A stretch of DNA of 64,000 nt from Psoroptes ovis (Eukaryota; Arthropoda; Arachnida; Sarcoptiformes; Psoroptidae). Shown piece by piece: positions 13,368 through 24,041 of the stretch. The DNA is taken from NCBI GenBank assembly GCA_002943765.1, contig PQWQ01000027.1:1-64000 (forward strand), given 5' to 3'. The notes below the pieces were generated by a model that was not told the origin of the DNA, ran no database searches, and was given only the letters and a program-made list of their open reading frames with translations. Each line of letters starts with the position of its first letter. Position 1 is the stretch's first letter. The position numbers and the translations under genes were made by a program.

Positions 13368-15112
13368 AATAGTTGTCTGGTTGTTTTTTGTTTGTGTTTT
13401 CTTAAAAAAACAAAATGTGATTAAAATAATAGCAGTGAAAAAATTGATGATGATGATGATGATATGGTGCTTTATTTAATCAATTTGAAAAAAATAAATG
13501 TTTTAACACAAATCAATTTGAAAAATATTAAATGATTAATGAACATTACACATATCACACTGTCTATGTCCATATATGTCAGTGTATGAATGAATGTACA
13601 GTATTCATCACACACATTATTTTTGGAAATATTTTTGTGTTCAATTAATAAAAATATTTTCAATGTTTTTCAATGGAAAAACAACAACAACAACAAGATG
13701 ATGATGAATTTCTTTTTAGATTTTCATTGCATTTTGTCATTTGTCAATATGGTATATTTCTCCGAATAAATAAAGATGACAATGTTATACACGCATCCTT
13801 CTTACATCTACAATTCAACCACACATCTTAACATCATTCTTAGATAGACAGATATAAAAAAACCCTATAAAATAATCTATTTTTTTCACAGAAATAAGAA
13901 ATGATTGATGCATTTTTCTTTGGGATCCCAAAAATTGAAGAAAATTTTTTGTTTTCTTTGACAAATTTGCCAAATTGGACTTATAGCCCTTTCGTTTCAA
14001 CAAAATATTCTCGGTAAAATTGAACTAATTCGTTGAATTAATTCAAATAATTCAATTATGATATTTTGTGATTGAAATTGATCTCGCAATAAAGCTTGAA
14101 TCAAAGCGTCAAAACATATAAAACATAATAATCTACTTGCCATGTTTGAATTATCTGGGGAATCATTTTTTTTCAAGGGACATCTAGGGATCATTGTTTT
14201 TTTTTTGTTTTGGGAATCAAATCAAATCAAAAGCCAAAGAGGAAATAATGTTTCTAAATTCTCACATTTTTGAATCATAAACAGTTGATTATTATTGCTG
14301 GTACAAATGAGCCATAAAGTCATTAAAGCCATGTTGAAACACTTTTATATACAAAAATAAAAACAGAACAAAAATTAGAATTCAAAAATTTCAAATAAAT
14401 AAATTTTTATATTTCAACATTTTACCAGTTGTGGCACGCGTATACGCCTGCTGTGTGTGTGTGTGTGTGTGTACGAAACCATCATTTTCAAAAAATTGAG
14501 ATAAAACGACAATTTATCACTGATAATGATGATGACAATGGTTGAAAATAGGAATAATTTCATTGGAGAAAATAAACAAATTGTTTACTCGTTTTAGGCT
14601 CATTTCGAGAAAATCGAACCATTATCATCATTTCATAATGTTTCATTCAAAATTTGAACCAAAAAAAAAAAAAAAAAATAATTAGCTCAATTTTTGTGGT
14701 TAGATAACGATATATATTGTCGTATTGTAACAATATATGTTGGACCAAATATAAATCACAAATATGGCTGAATTATATAATTTTTGAGAGGAAAAATTGG
14801 ATTTTTGAAAAAAAAATGTCATAAACATTCGAAAAAATATAGTTAATCACAATTGAAAAATTTGGAAAAAATTTCATTTTTCACGATTTTCTCCGATTCT
14901 TTTTCATTCACGATGATTCATGCCTTGTAGGCAAATATTTTTTTGAAAAAAAAATATGAAAAAATTCAGGAACAAAGATAACCAAAAATATATGAAAATA
15001 TATAAGGCTATAGATCATTGGAACATGATGAATGTTTTGTAAAAAAAATGCAGCTAAATTAACAGCAATTAAAATTATTTATTATTGTTCATCATATGTC
15101 ATTGTATGTATT

Positions 15113-15189
15113 AGGTTGTCCGATAAGTTTTTGCCGATTTTCTCATCATTCTCTACGATATAACCGGCAAAAACTTTTCGGACAACTTA
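15113..15189 (+). mobile_element. palindromic MITE, subfamily A
   Basis: TTAGGTTGTCCGATAAG...TTCGGACAACTTAATA; centre TTCTCTACGATATAACCGGC. Confidence 0.9.
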
Positions 15190-15802
15190 ATATAATAATG
15201 AACCACCAGAGTTCATTATTATGACAAGTTCAGATTTATGATTTTGAAATTTTTTCAATTTTTTACTTCGAACCAACCAACCAATCAAATGCAGATGCAT
15301 CTATGATCTGATGAAAATGATGATCTATTTTAATGTTTTCGCTGATGATGATTGAATGTGAACTTGTCGATAAGGGAAAAAATTGGAATCAAAAACTCAA
15401 AAACCAAGGAACCCAAGGACCCATTATGATCATCTCCAACCGCGATCGCTAATTCATTTGCTTGGAAAAAAATGAATGGGACGTAAAATATAAAAATTCA
15501 ACATCCTCACTGAACCTCTGAACCTTTGAATTTTTCGTTTTTTGAAAACAAAAACTTGAGACACGTGCAATACATTTTCATCACAATCAAAATATTGGAT
15601 CGTGTCAGCCATGAATGTGAACCAAACGAACCAAAGAACCAATTCCATTGGTTTGTCATACGAGAATCCGAAATGGTCCTTGTTGTTTTGAATTCGATTT
15701 TCGAATTTCTGAAATTTTGTTACATGATAAAATTATCATTTTTTCTGTGTGCATCGAATCAATTGAAATAAATAAGATAATTTCAAGTATTTCGAGCATT
15801 AG

Positions 15803-15880
15803 TAGGTTGTCCGGAAAGTTTTCACCGATTTTTCAATGATTTTCTACGATATAATCAGCAAAAACTTTCCGGACAGCCTA
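15803..15880 (+). mobile_element. palindromic MITE, subfamily A
   Basis: TAGGTTGTCCGGAAAG...CTTTCCGGACAGCCTAGTA. Compensating GGAAAG/CTTTCC arms. Confidence 0.9.
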
Positions 15881-16111
15881 GTATTTCAATCTATTTCAGG
15901 GTGAATCTTCAAATTTCAAATTTCAAGAATTTTTTCAGCTCAATTTTGGCTCAACTTTGATATACAGGAATTGAGCTGAAATGAAAATGAAAACATCATG
16001 TTTCATCATCATCTGAAATTGAAATAATAATAATAATAATAATTGAAATAATCGAATACAACACACGTGTGATCATTTCTTTCGAACATTTGCCAATAAC
16101 AGATTTTTCTA

Positions 16112-16190
16112 TCGGGTTGTCCACAAAACTCTTGCCGTTTTTCTCATGATTCCCTATGATATAATCGGCAAGAACTTTGCGGACAACCTA
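16112..16190 (+). mobile_element. palindromic MITE, subfamily A
   Basis: CGGGTTGTCCACAAAAC...TTGCGGACAACCTA; centre TTCCCTATGATATAATCGGC. Confidence 0.88.
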
Positions 16191-16514
16191 TTATCGTTAT
16201 TATTATTCCATCACTTGACCAAAAGAGTCACATCATCATCATATGCATTCATTCATATATTCAACAAAGACAGCTTCATTTAAAGTTTTTACTTATTCAT
16301 TCACTTACTATTCATTATTCTTATTAATTCAGAATTTTTTGAACGACGACAATGTTGACGCGTGTGTGCCAATGACTCGTGTGGCTATTCAATTCAATTC
16401 ATTCAGCAGCAGAAAATAAAATCTTTTTGAATTGAATTCAACTAATTCTGTTTTCCTATGGCTGTTGTCGATGATGTCGGTCGGTCGGTTAATTCACCAA
16501 ATATATATTGATGG

Positions 16515-16590
16515 TGGTTGTCCGTAAAGTTTTTGCCGATTATTTGATAGAAAATCATTGAAAAATCGGCGAAAACTTTTCGGACAACCC
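16515..16590 (-). mobile_element. palindromic MITE, subfamily A
   Basis: GGTTGTCCGTAAAG, reversed and shortened centre ATTTGATAGAAAATCATTG, right end CTTTTCGGACAACCC. Confidence 0.87.
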
Positions 16591-17060
16591 TAAACACAAG
16601 TAAATGAAAGAAAATTCAATTTTCAAAGAATTCAATACACAGAATACATACATACATTCATTGATTCAAAATGGAAAATTTGCCGATATTGAAACCCAGA
16701 GAAAAAAATTGTTGGCACATCGTTCGTTCGTTCGTTCGAATGTTAGTCGATGATGATGATGTGGATGATGAGATAAGCAAAAAAATAATAATAAAAAGCA
16801 TTTTAATTAAAAGCATTTTCTTTCATTTTCCATTCAAAATGATCCAAAATGTGATTGAATGGAAAATTTCGGGAAATTCTTCGGACCGATCAATGTGAAA
16901 TTTTTCAGGGAAATTTTTCGGGAAATTTTGGACAGCCAGCCAACGAAAAAAAATGGCTTCCGATTTGGCTTCTTTCGATTCGATTTTTTGATATATTTTG
17001 ATGGCCATCACATGTGTCAACAACCCTAGGAAAACGAATTTTTCCAAATATTCAATTATT

Positions 17061-17138
17061 AGATTGTCCGGAAAGTTTCTGCCGGTTTTCTACAATTATT
17101 TTCTACGATATAATCGGCAAAAACTATGAGGACAACCA
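17061..17138 (+). mobile_element. palindromic MITE, subfamily A
   Basis: AGATTGTCCGGAAAG...ATGAGGACAACCA; centre ATTTTCTACGATATAATCGG. Confidence 0.87.
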
Positions 17139-17703
17139 TAAATATTTGTAGGTCAATCTATGTTTTAGTTTCAGAAAAAATTTCCAAATTCCTAATTGAA
17201 TATTCTTTTCCATTATTTTCCCATTCATTGATCACATTTGTGCGGCAATCTACAATATTTGATTGATCTTTAAGATCTTTGAAATCTTGAAATTTCAATT
17301 TCTTCCACTGAATTTCTCAAGACCAGTAGTTGAGAGCTGCAGCAGTACACAGAGATATTTGTGATAATCTAAAAATTGATAAAAATTGAAAAAAGGTCGA
17401 AGGTTTTGAAAGGTTTTTACCTTTGAAAAAATTTTGAAATTCGAAATCGGAAGAATGGCAAATGATAAATCACACAGAGTAATTTGAAAAAATAAGGTAA
17501 GGAAAATGTAAATGAAAGAAAAATGAAATAAGGTTCAAATCCAAAGAAAGAAGGGACAAAGGACCAGAGAAAATTTGGCCCCACATTTCAATTTTCCATT
17601 CAGTTTCATTTCAGTCTTTCTTCAATTCAAAATTTCTTTGTTATTTTCATATGTCACCGAAATAAAAGGAAAAATAAAAAAAGAAAAAAAATGTTGTTAT
17701 ATT

Positions 17704-17783
17704 AGACTGTCCGGAAAGTTTTCGCCGGTTATATCGTGTAGAAAATAATTGGGAAAATCGGCAAGAACTTATCGGACAATCTA
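17704..17783 (-). mobile_element. palindromic MITE, subfamily A
   Basis: AGACTGTCCGGAAAG, reversed centre TATATCGTGTAGAAAATAAT, right end CGGACAATCTAATA. Confidence 0.87.
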
Positions 17784-18145
17784 ATAATAATGGGGGGCTT
17801 AGGCAACTTACTTACTTACTTTCACTTCATTTCATTTCTTTAATTTTCTTCATTTCTTCGATTTCTTTGAGAACCAAAAAAGGTTCTTATTTTTTTAAGA
17901 AACAAGCATAACAACACAATTGACAATTCACAATCATCCGACATAACCAAAGAGAAGAAAATAACAAAGAAATTCGGGTCTTTTTAAACTAAATCTTACT
18001 TTCTCATCATTGAATTTGGTTCACATGTGTATGTATGTTCATGACAACAACAACAGCGAACAACAAACGAACAAACAATGCATGGGGAAATAAAGATTGG
18101 GGAAAATAAAGATTTAAATTTTTTTTTCTTATTTTCTCAAATATT

Positions 18146-18225
18146 AGGTTGTCCGGAAAGTTTTTCACCGGTTATATCGTGTAGAAAATCATTGAAAAAT
18201 CGGCCGAAAACTTTTCGGACAACCT
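18146..18225 (-). mobile_element. palindromic MITE, subfamily A
   Basis: TAGGTTGTCCGGAAAG, reversed centre TATATCGTGTAGAAAATCAT (same GTGTAG variant as the copy at 17704), right end TCGGACAACCTAATA. Confidence 0.9.
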
Positions 18226-19750
18226 AATAATAGGTAAGGTTAGATCAAATGTAAAAAAAAAATCAAAATGCAAAAAAGGACCAGAGATTTTATTTTTTCG
18301 AAATTCATTGTTCATTGAAAATCTAGGTCTCTCTCTCTGGTTTCTGCTGGGTACATTTGTGCAAGATAACATTAATACAATATTCACACAATGTGACATT
18401 TTCTTTTCTCAAAAATGGTTCTCAAACAGTGATTGACGATGATTTTTGTGAGCCGATGAATGAATGCATTTGAAATCTTATTTTATCTAAGAAATTTCAA
18501 AAAAATCGGGTCTGGTTCGTTTTTAGTCGGGTCTGCTTGGACCATTGGACCGTCATCATTCATCATCATTTCAAAGAAGGACAATGAAATGAGATGGAAA
18601 AAACAATAATCTTGATCTTTTAAGATGAATTCCGCATGATTCAATAAACTGATATTTAAATAAAAATAAAAATTTGAAATCTTGAATTTCTTTGAAAGAC
18701 CTTAAGACTTCCTTAAAATAAATAAATTCATCATCAAAAAACATCGTCTTAAAATTCAAGATTTGTCTTTTTTGGACCTTCTTCTGGCTTTTACTTTGTT
18801 TATGAAGAAAATTGAAAATTTTTAATTTGGGTTCCATTTCTTTCCATGTTCATTATTATCATTTCCACTATTTCTCCTACATGATCCAAATGAAAACCTT
18901 AAGAGACCTTATTTTCCATTTATTTCATTCACTATATTTTCTATATCGTTATCTTTGTATGACACAAAATACTGTCTCAAAACTTTGGTCCGTCTTCCAT
19001 TCATTCATTATTCATCTTTTCACTCAGATAATTTCTCCAGTAAACACGGGTCTATTCAATGGTGGTGACAACTTTTTGGTACACTGGGAGAAAAGCTAGG
19101 AAAAATATTGTCAAAATACGCACATACATATTGGAGTAATGATATGATATATAGATATTTATGTTCTTCCAGTTCTCTTCGATCTTCTTCGTTTCATCGG
19201 AAGTAATCAGCCAGATTTTTGTTTTGCTGAATGAATGGATGACATTGTTTGGTGTCGGTGTTGCAGGCTATATATATCTGTAATGGTAAATTATTCGAAA
19301 TACATTATAGGATCAAAAACAAAGCACAAAAAACTTGAGAAATTTTCTTCAAATCTTCCTTGAGATCTTCTTCCTTACGAATAACCAAATAATCGATATC
19401 AAAGAAGATCTTTAAGGAATCGTTTTGTTCGGGGGCCCAATAATAATCAATATTTTAAAGAAAATAATTAAATTCTATTTTTCAAAAACAACAAAACAAT
19501 TAGCTTCATTAAATGATTAATGATCAATGATAAGGATGATGATGATCAATGATCATCATTTAGCATTGATGTATTATTGATTATATTTTATTTCCTTTTT
19601 TTTTCCTTCAAAGAAATTCTTTGTATTCTCGACAATATCATTATTATTCTATGGTAAATCTCTGTGTATTTTTTCTTAATAAGAATTATCGGAGAAAATG
19701 AAATTAAGAAAATAATTATCAATTATTATACAATTATACCCAATTGTATT

Positions 19751-19827
19751 GAGTTGTCCGAAAAGTATTTAACGATTTTCACATGTTTTTCAATTAGTAA
19801 ATTGGCAAAAATTTTCAGGACAACCTA
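19751..19827 (+). mobile_element. palindromic MITE, subfamily C
   Basis: GAGTTGTCCGAAAAG with centre ACATGTTTTTCAATTAGTAA; right end TTTTCAGGACAACCTAATA. The centre matches only the copy at 41211. Confidence 0.85.
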
Positions 19828-20448
19828 ATATTATTCACTTACGAAATATATTTATGAATTCCGATTGTTCCGAAAAAACGGAATCGATTTTTGTATTCTG
19901 TAATAATAATAATGAGAATATTTTTCAGAAATAAAAAAAATAAAAAATAAAAGATGAAATTTCAATTTGAAATTTCCGGAATATTTTTTTTTTTTTACTT
20001 AATACAATACAATACAATTCAATTCCAATAATCATTTTAATTCATTTTACTTTTGGTTATTGTAGAGTTGATGTTGTTGCAGTTTAAAATAATTGTTGAT
20101 TTTTTGAATTTTGAATTAAAAACGGAAATTTTTGAATCGAAATGATTTCAATTAATTCCATCACAAATCGTTCATAATTAACCTTTTTTTTGGTCTTAAA
20201 TTTATGGAATTAATATTGCAATTCAAGGAATTCAATATATTTTTTTTGTAATTTAAATTTAAATATTTTGTGAAGCAACGAAGCTTCCATCTATTGAATT
20301 TAGAATGGATTTTTGGGGCACTAAATTTCGCTATATAAGCTTAATTTGTTTTTTTTTTTTTTTTTTTTGGAAAAATGTAAATAGTCAAAGATATATGTTT
20401 ACATTGAGATGCGTGTCATTTATTTTTTGAAATTTGAATCGTTTGAAA

Positions 20449-23373
20449 ATGGACCCAATTTGGACTGATTTTAGAAATTTTCTGAGCCAAACATTTCATC
20501 AATTTTATTTCTTATTCATTTATTATTTCTATTTCTGCTACAATCATCTGAAATCTTTGCTATTTATTCGTAATAATAATGGCTATGATAACGATTCGAA
20601 AAATATCCGGCAACCGAAAGCAATTCTCAATGATCTGATGGTCAATTTTGAAGATAGTAATCTTTTGAATGCAGATGAAAGTGTTGAAGAAACATTTATG
20701 CGTATGATTGCCATTAAACAATATGATATTGCGAAAAAGCTTGCGAAAAAATTTGATTTAGACACTGATTCAATTTATACAAACATTTGGCTGAATAGTG
20801 ATGATAAAACAATCGAATTAATTGATGAATGTTTCAACAAAATTAATGATGATCAATGGATACTGAATGAATGTTTAAATTTCATCCCAAAACAATTATT
20901 CGTACAAAAACATTTGTTGGAATTTGGCATTGAATTCGCCAAGAAAAATGAAGGCTACAATGAAATTGGCGAGAAATTATCCAAATATTTGGAACGTTTA
21001 AATTTATATGAAAAAATATTACAATCAAAATCAAGTAATGATGATCGATATTATGAACAATATGATTGGAAATTTTTTGAAAAATTTCGTCGTCGAAAAT
21101 CATTTCAATTGGCAATTGAATATGCAAATGATGGTGATATTGAAGCACTGTCCGTATTGTTTGCTTATGATTATAAAATTTTGGCTAAAAATTTTTTCGT
21201 TATTTTATCAAATATTCCCGAGTCTATACTACCTTCAAATTATGAAGGATTAATCGAATTATCCATATCTACATTGATGAATGATGATTCATTGGTCAAC
21301 GCTGATACAACAGATACAACTGATGAATATGAGCGAAATTTTTTCGAAAAAAATAATGATTTATGTCGCTATAAAATCAGTGGGAAAATTGACAACAATT
21401 ATTTAATCCAATGGTTTGAATATCGTTCAAAATATATATTCGAACAAACATTATTGATCAATCATTCAATGGATTTGTTAATGATTGGGATCAAACGATT
21501 TCATTTGACCGAATTGAAACAATTATTTAATGAATATGATATTTATTCATTACTGTTATATGATTATTTAGGCCATCAGTTATTATTATCATCATTAATT
21601 GGTAAATTTTTCACTAAAAACGGTGAATTAAATCAATTAAATTTTGAACATTTCCACCGGCTGAATATTGAAGATAAAATGTCATTATTATTCAATAATG
21701 ATTTGACATTATCAATCAATGATGGCCAAGATGATGATACTAATTTTGAATTATTAAAAAATTTATTTGAAAAATTTTTCGAAAAAATCAATTCACATGA
21801 ATCGGAATTTAAAACGACCAAAGATTTATTGAAAAAATTCTTTAAGAATTTGATTGAAAATGATAATTTTCAAAAATGTCTTAAATTCTTTCAATATTAC
21901 ACCATTGTTAATCATTCATTAGATGAATTAATGCAAAATAATGGTAAAACAAATGCTCGAAATAATAATTTACTGAATGATCCATGTGATTTAATTGAAT
22001 TGGCATTATACTGTATAAAAACATATAAAAATCCTCAAGATTTAGATAATGCATTCAAATTAATGGAATGTATACCTGAACCTAATCAATTGGAATTGAT
22101 AAATTATTCAATGAAGAACAATAATAACGATGTAGAATATAAACAATGGTTAAAACGTTTTGAACAACTTAATAACGAAGCAGATGAAATACAATATCAT
22201 TTATCAATGTTGGAATTTTTGCAAGAAAATAATACCTATTTGACTGTCAATGATTTATTACGAATATCGAATGAATCACGTAATGAACAGTTGATGTTTG
22301 TTGAAAAAATTGTAAACAATTTTTGTCGATTAAAAGCCGAAAATGATAATGACAATGAAAGTTTCAATGAATTATCGAATGAATGGAAAGAATTTTTCAT
22401 TAATCTTAAAGATTTTGCTAAAAAATATTTAAGAAAAATTTTCAATGAAGACGATGGTGATCAACAAAAATTTATTGAAAAAATTGTACAATGTTTATTA
22501 TGGTCGAATAATGAAAACTTTATCAAAATTGCTTTTCAACATATTGATTTGGAATCAACGATGGCAAGCCGAAATTCGAATGTTAAAAAATTGAACAGAA
22601 ATCGAAGTAAAACGTTATTATATGAAATCGCCAATGATTATATTGATCATTCAAATGTACAATCAACCGATACGATGATTAATTTTGCCGAAATGTTGCT
22701 GAATTTCATTCAAATCAATTTAAACGATTCAACTACAAACGACTCGAAAACAATTGAATTATTAAATTTCATTGAAGCAATAAAATTATTGAACGAAGAG
22801 TTCCCTGGAAAACAATGGTGGCTCCCAATACATATCAGAAAATTGATCGATCAAAATAATCATGGCAATGATAGCCGACAGAAATTGCTGAAAATGATTC
22901 TGTCTTCATCTAAAAATTCATATAAAAAGATTAATGAAATCTTAAAGATTGTATCATTGTTAAAACTATTTGAAAATTGTAATGATGATGATCCAAATGA
23001 ACAAGAAGCAAAACTGTTGAATATAATCGGCGATTATGCTATTGAAAATTGTGATTATAAAATTGCAATCGATTTAGCTAAAAATATTATGGATCGTAAT
23101 CTGAAATATGGTTGGAAATTATGTTACCAGCTATGCTTACTGATTGAAAAAAATTCAAACGAATTTCAAGATTTAATTGCAATTAATCAACATATACGCT
23201 TGATATCATTTGTATTGACTTGGTCCAATATCGATAGCGATACCGACGATGATATTGATATGAATTACCGCTTATTAAATCAACTAAAATCAATCAAGCA
23301 ACAACATTTGAATCATCTGATGGAACCGAAAATATTTATCAATTTCGTTGGTCATCAATCCATAAAGGTTTAG
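20449..23373 (+). CDS. NBAS: NBAS/Sec39-like vesicle-tethering subunit, short form
   Basis: This is a single-exon 974-aa protein. NBAS (yeast Sec39) is a subunit of the NRZ/Dsl1 tethering complex with RINT1 and ZW10, which captures Golgi-to-ER COPI vesicles at the ER; metazoan NBAS also has roles in nonsense-mediated decay. The assignment rests on segments that align with the NBAS Sec39 domain: LSNIPESILPSNYEGLIE matches the LSNFPETTSPHEY region, and IQWFEYRSKYIFEQTLLI then LLMIGIKRFHLTELKQLF matches the following helices. The first ATG is at 20449; the open frame extends a little upstream only through non-ATG codons. The product is less than half the usual metazoan length of about 2,370 aa: the N-terminal WD40-like part is absent and instead residues 14-38 are strongly hydrophobic and aromatic. 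AATAAA repeats near 23498 fit a poly(A) signal. The distant relative KNTC1/Rod is the main alternative. Confidence 0.72.
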   Translation: MDPIWTDFRNFLSQTFHQFYFLFIYYFYFCYNHLKSLLFIRNNNGYDNDSKNIRQPKAILNDLMVNFEDSNLLNADESVEETFMRMIAIKQYDIAKKLAKKFDLDTDSIYTNIWLNSDDKTIELIDECFNKINDDQWILNECLNFIPKQLFVQKHLLEFGIEFAKKNEGYNEIGEKLSKYLERLNLYEKILQSKSSNDDRYYEQYDWKFFEKFRRRKSFQLAIEYANDGDIEALSVLFAYDYKILAKNFFVILSNIPESILPSNYEGLIELSISTLMNDDSLVNADTTDTTDEYERNFFEKNNDLCRYKISGKIDNNYLIQWFEYRSKYIFEQTLLINHSMDLLMIGIKRFHLTELKQLFNEYDIYSLLLYDYLGHQLLLSSLIGKFFTKNGELNQLNFEHFHRLNIEDKMSLLFNNDLTLSINDGQDDDTNFELLKNLFEKFFEKINSHESEFKTTKDLLKKFFKNLIENDNFQKCLKFFQYYTIVNHSLDELMQNNGKTNARNNNLLNDPCDLIELALYCIKTYKNPQDLDNAFKLMECIPEPNQLELINYSMKNNNNDVEYKQWLKRFEQLNNEADEIQYHLSMLEFLQENNTYLTVNDLLRISNESRNEQLMFVEKIVNNFCRLKAENDNDNESFNELSNEWKEFFINLKDFAKKYLRKIFNEDDGDQQKFIEKIVQCLLWSNNENFIKIAFQHIDLESTMASRNSNVKKLNRNRSKTLLYEIANDYIDHSNVQSTDTMINFAEMLLNFIQINLNDSTTNDSKTIELLNFIEAIKLLNEEFPGKQWWLPIHIRKLIDQNNHGNDSRQKLLKMILSSSKNSYKKINEILKIVSLLKLFENCNDDDPNEQEAKLLNIIGDYAIENCDYKIAIDLAKNIMDRNLKYGWKLCYQLCLLIEKNSNEFQDLIAINQHIRLISFVLTWSNIDSDTDDDIDMNYRLLNQLKSIKQQHLNHLMEPKIFINFVGHQSIKV

Positions 23374-23532
23374 ACCCTCGTTATTTTCGAACAAAATAGC
23401 TGCTTATATCTTTGATGCCAGTTTTGTTTACTTTATTCAACATTCGCTGTGTATGTGTCAATTTTGGTTTCTAAACAACAAAACAAAACAATTTTGTAAT
23501 AAATAAATAAATTATTCAATCATATCATCAAA

Positions 23533-23952
23533 TCAAACCTTAAACTTGTTATCACCATTGATTTGTGTTGTTGTTGATTCAATATTTGGCTTTTCCTCCT
23601 CATTATTATCATTGAATTTTTTCAGTGTATCATTCGATTTTCTCTGTGTAATAAATATCATTCGATAAACGATATTTATTATGACAAAAATTTACAAAAA
23701 TATAAATCTTAGTAGTATTATGACATATGGACCAACCTTGATTCGATGTTCATCATCATTGATTTGATGATCATTTTTGTTTTCATCAACAATATTTGAT
23801 TTGCTTGAAATGAAATCGAACAAAAACAAAAATTAAAAATATCAATAATCTTAGCTTAAACCATTATAAACTTACCCAAGAAATGAACATAGTTCATTTT
23901 GAAATTGATCATCAATATTAATGTAATCGAATAATATTTCTATAGCCATCAT
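23533..23952 (-). CDS. small unrecognised three-exon gene
   Basis: Each exon is too short for simple ORF calling. The proposed CDS is complement(join(23533..23643, 23737..23803, 23876..23952)), 84 aa. Exon 1 begins MMAIEILFDYINIDDQFQNE and ends at a GTAAGT donor; exon 2 holds SNIVDENKNDHQINDDEHRI; exon 3 starts after a CACAG acceptor with RKSNDTLKKFND and ends at TGA. All joins keep frame. The donor of exon 2 (GTTGGT) is weak. An acceptor-like TTTAG lies just before exon 1 (exon start 23963), so an upstream exon antisense to UROC1 is possible. The product is acidic and hydrophilic after a short amphipathic start, and I do not recognise the family. It converges with NBAS and is head-to-head with UROC1, with only 89 bp between the ATGs. 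Confidence 0.55.
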
Positions 23953-24041
23953 ATTGTATCGTGCTAAATAAATAATTATTTGAAAATTCATAAAATTAAT
24001 TTTGAAAATTAATTAATCAATTCAAATTTAATTTCTTTGAA

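Larger units (their letters stand above)
1701..20448. other. gene-poor AT-rich region with dispersed MITEs
   Basis: I found no gene I can support in these 18.7 kb. The contents are AT-rich sequence, ATC/ATG, CA/TG and homopolymer microsatellites, 18 copies of the short palindromic MITE, three copies of a second palindromic family, and a few perfect hairpins, all listed separately. One short ATG frame at 2058-2225 (+, 55 codons, NENLNLDELMKSSTKDLDG in its middle) has coding-like codons but no recognisable homology and no splice partners. The stretch could be intergenic or a long intron of a gene reaching outside the window. Confidence 0.7.

Noticed and set aside
17532..17542. GGTTCAAATCC, identical to a tRNA gene B-box
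   Set aside because: No A-box, acceptor stem or cloverleaf can be formed around it.
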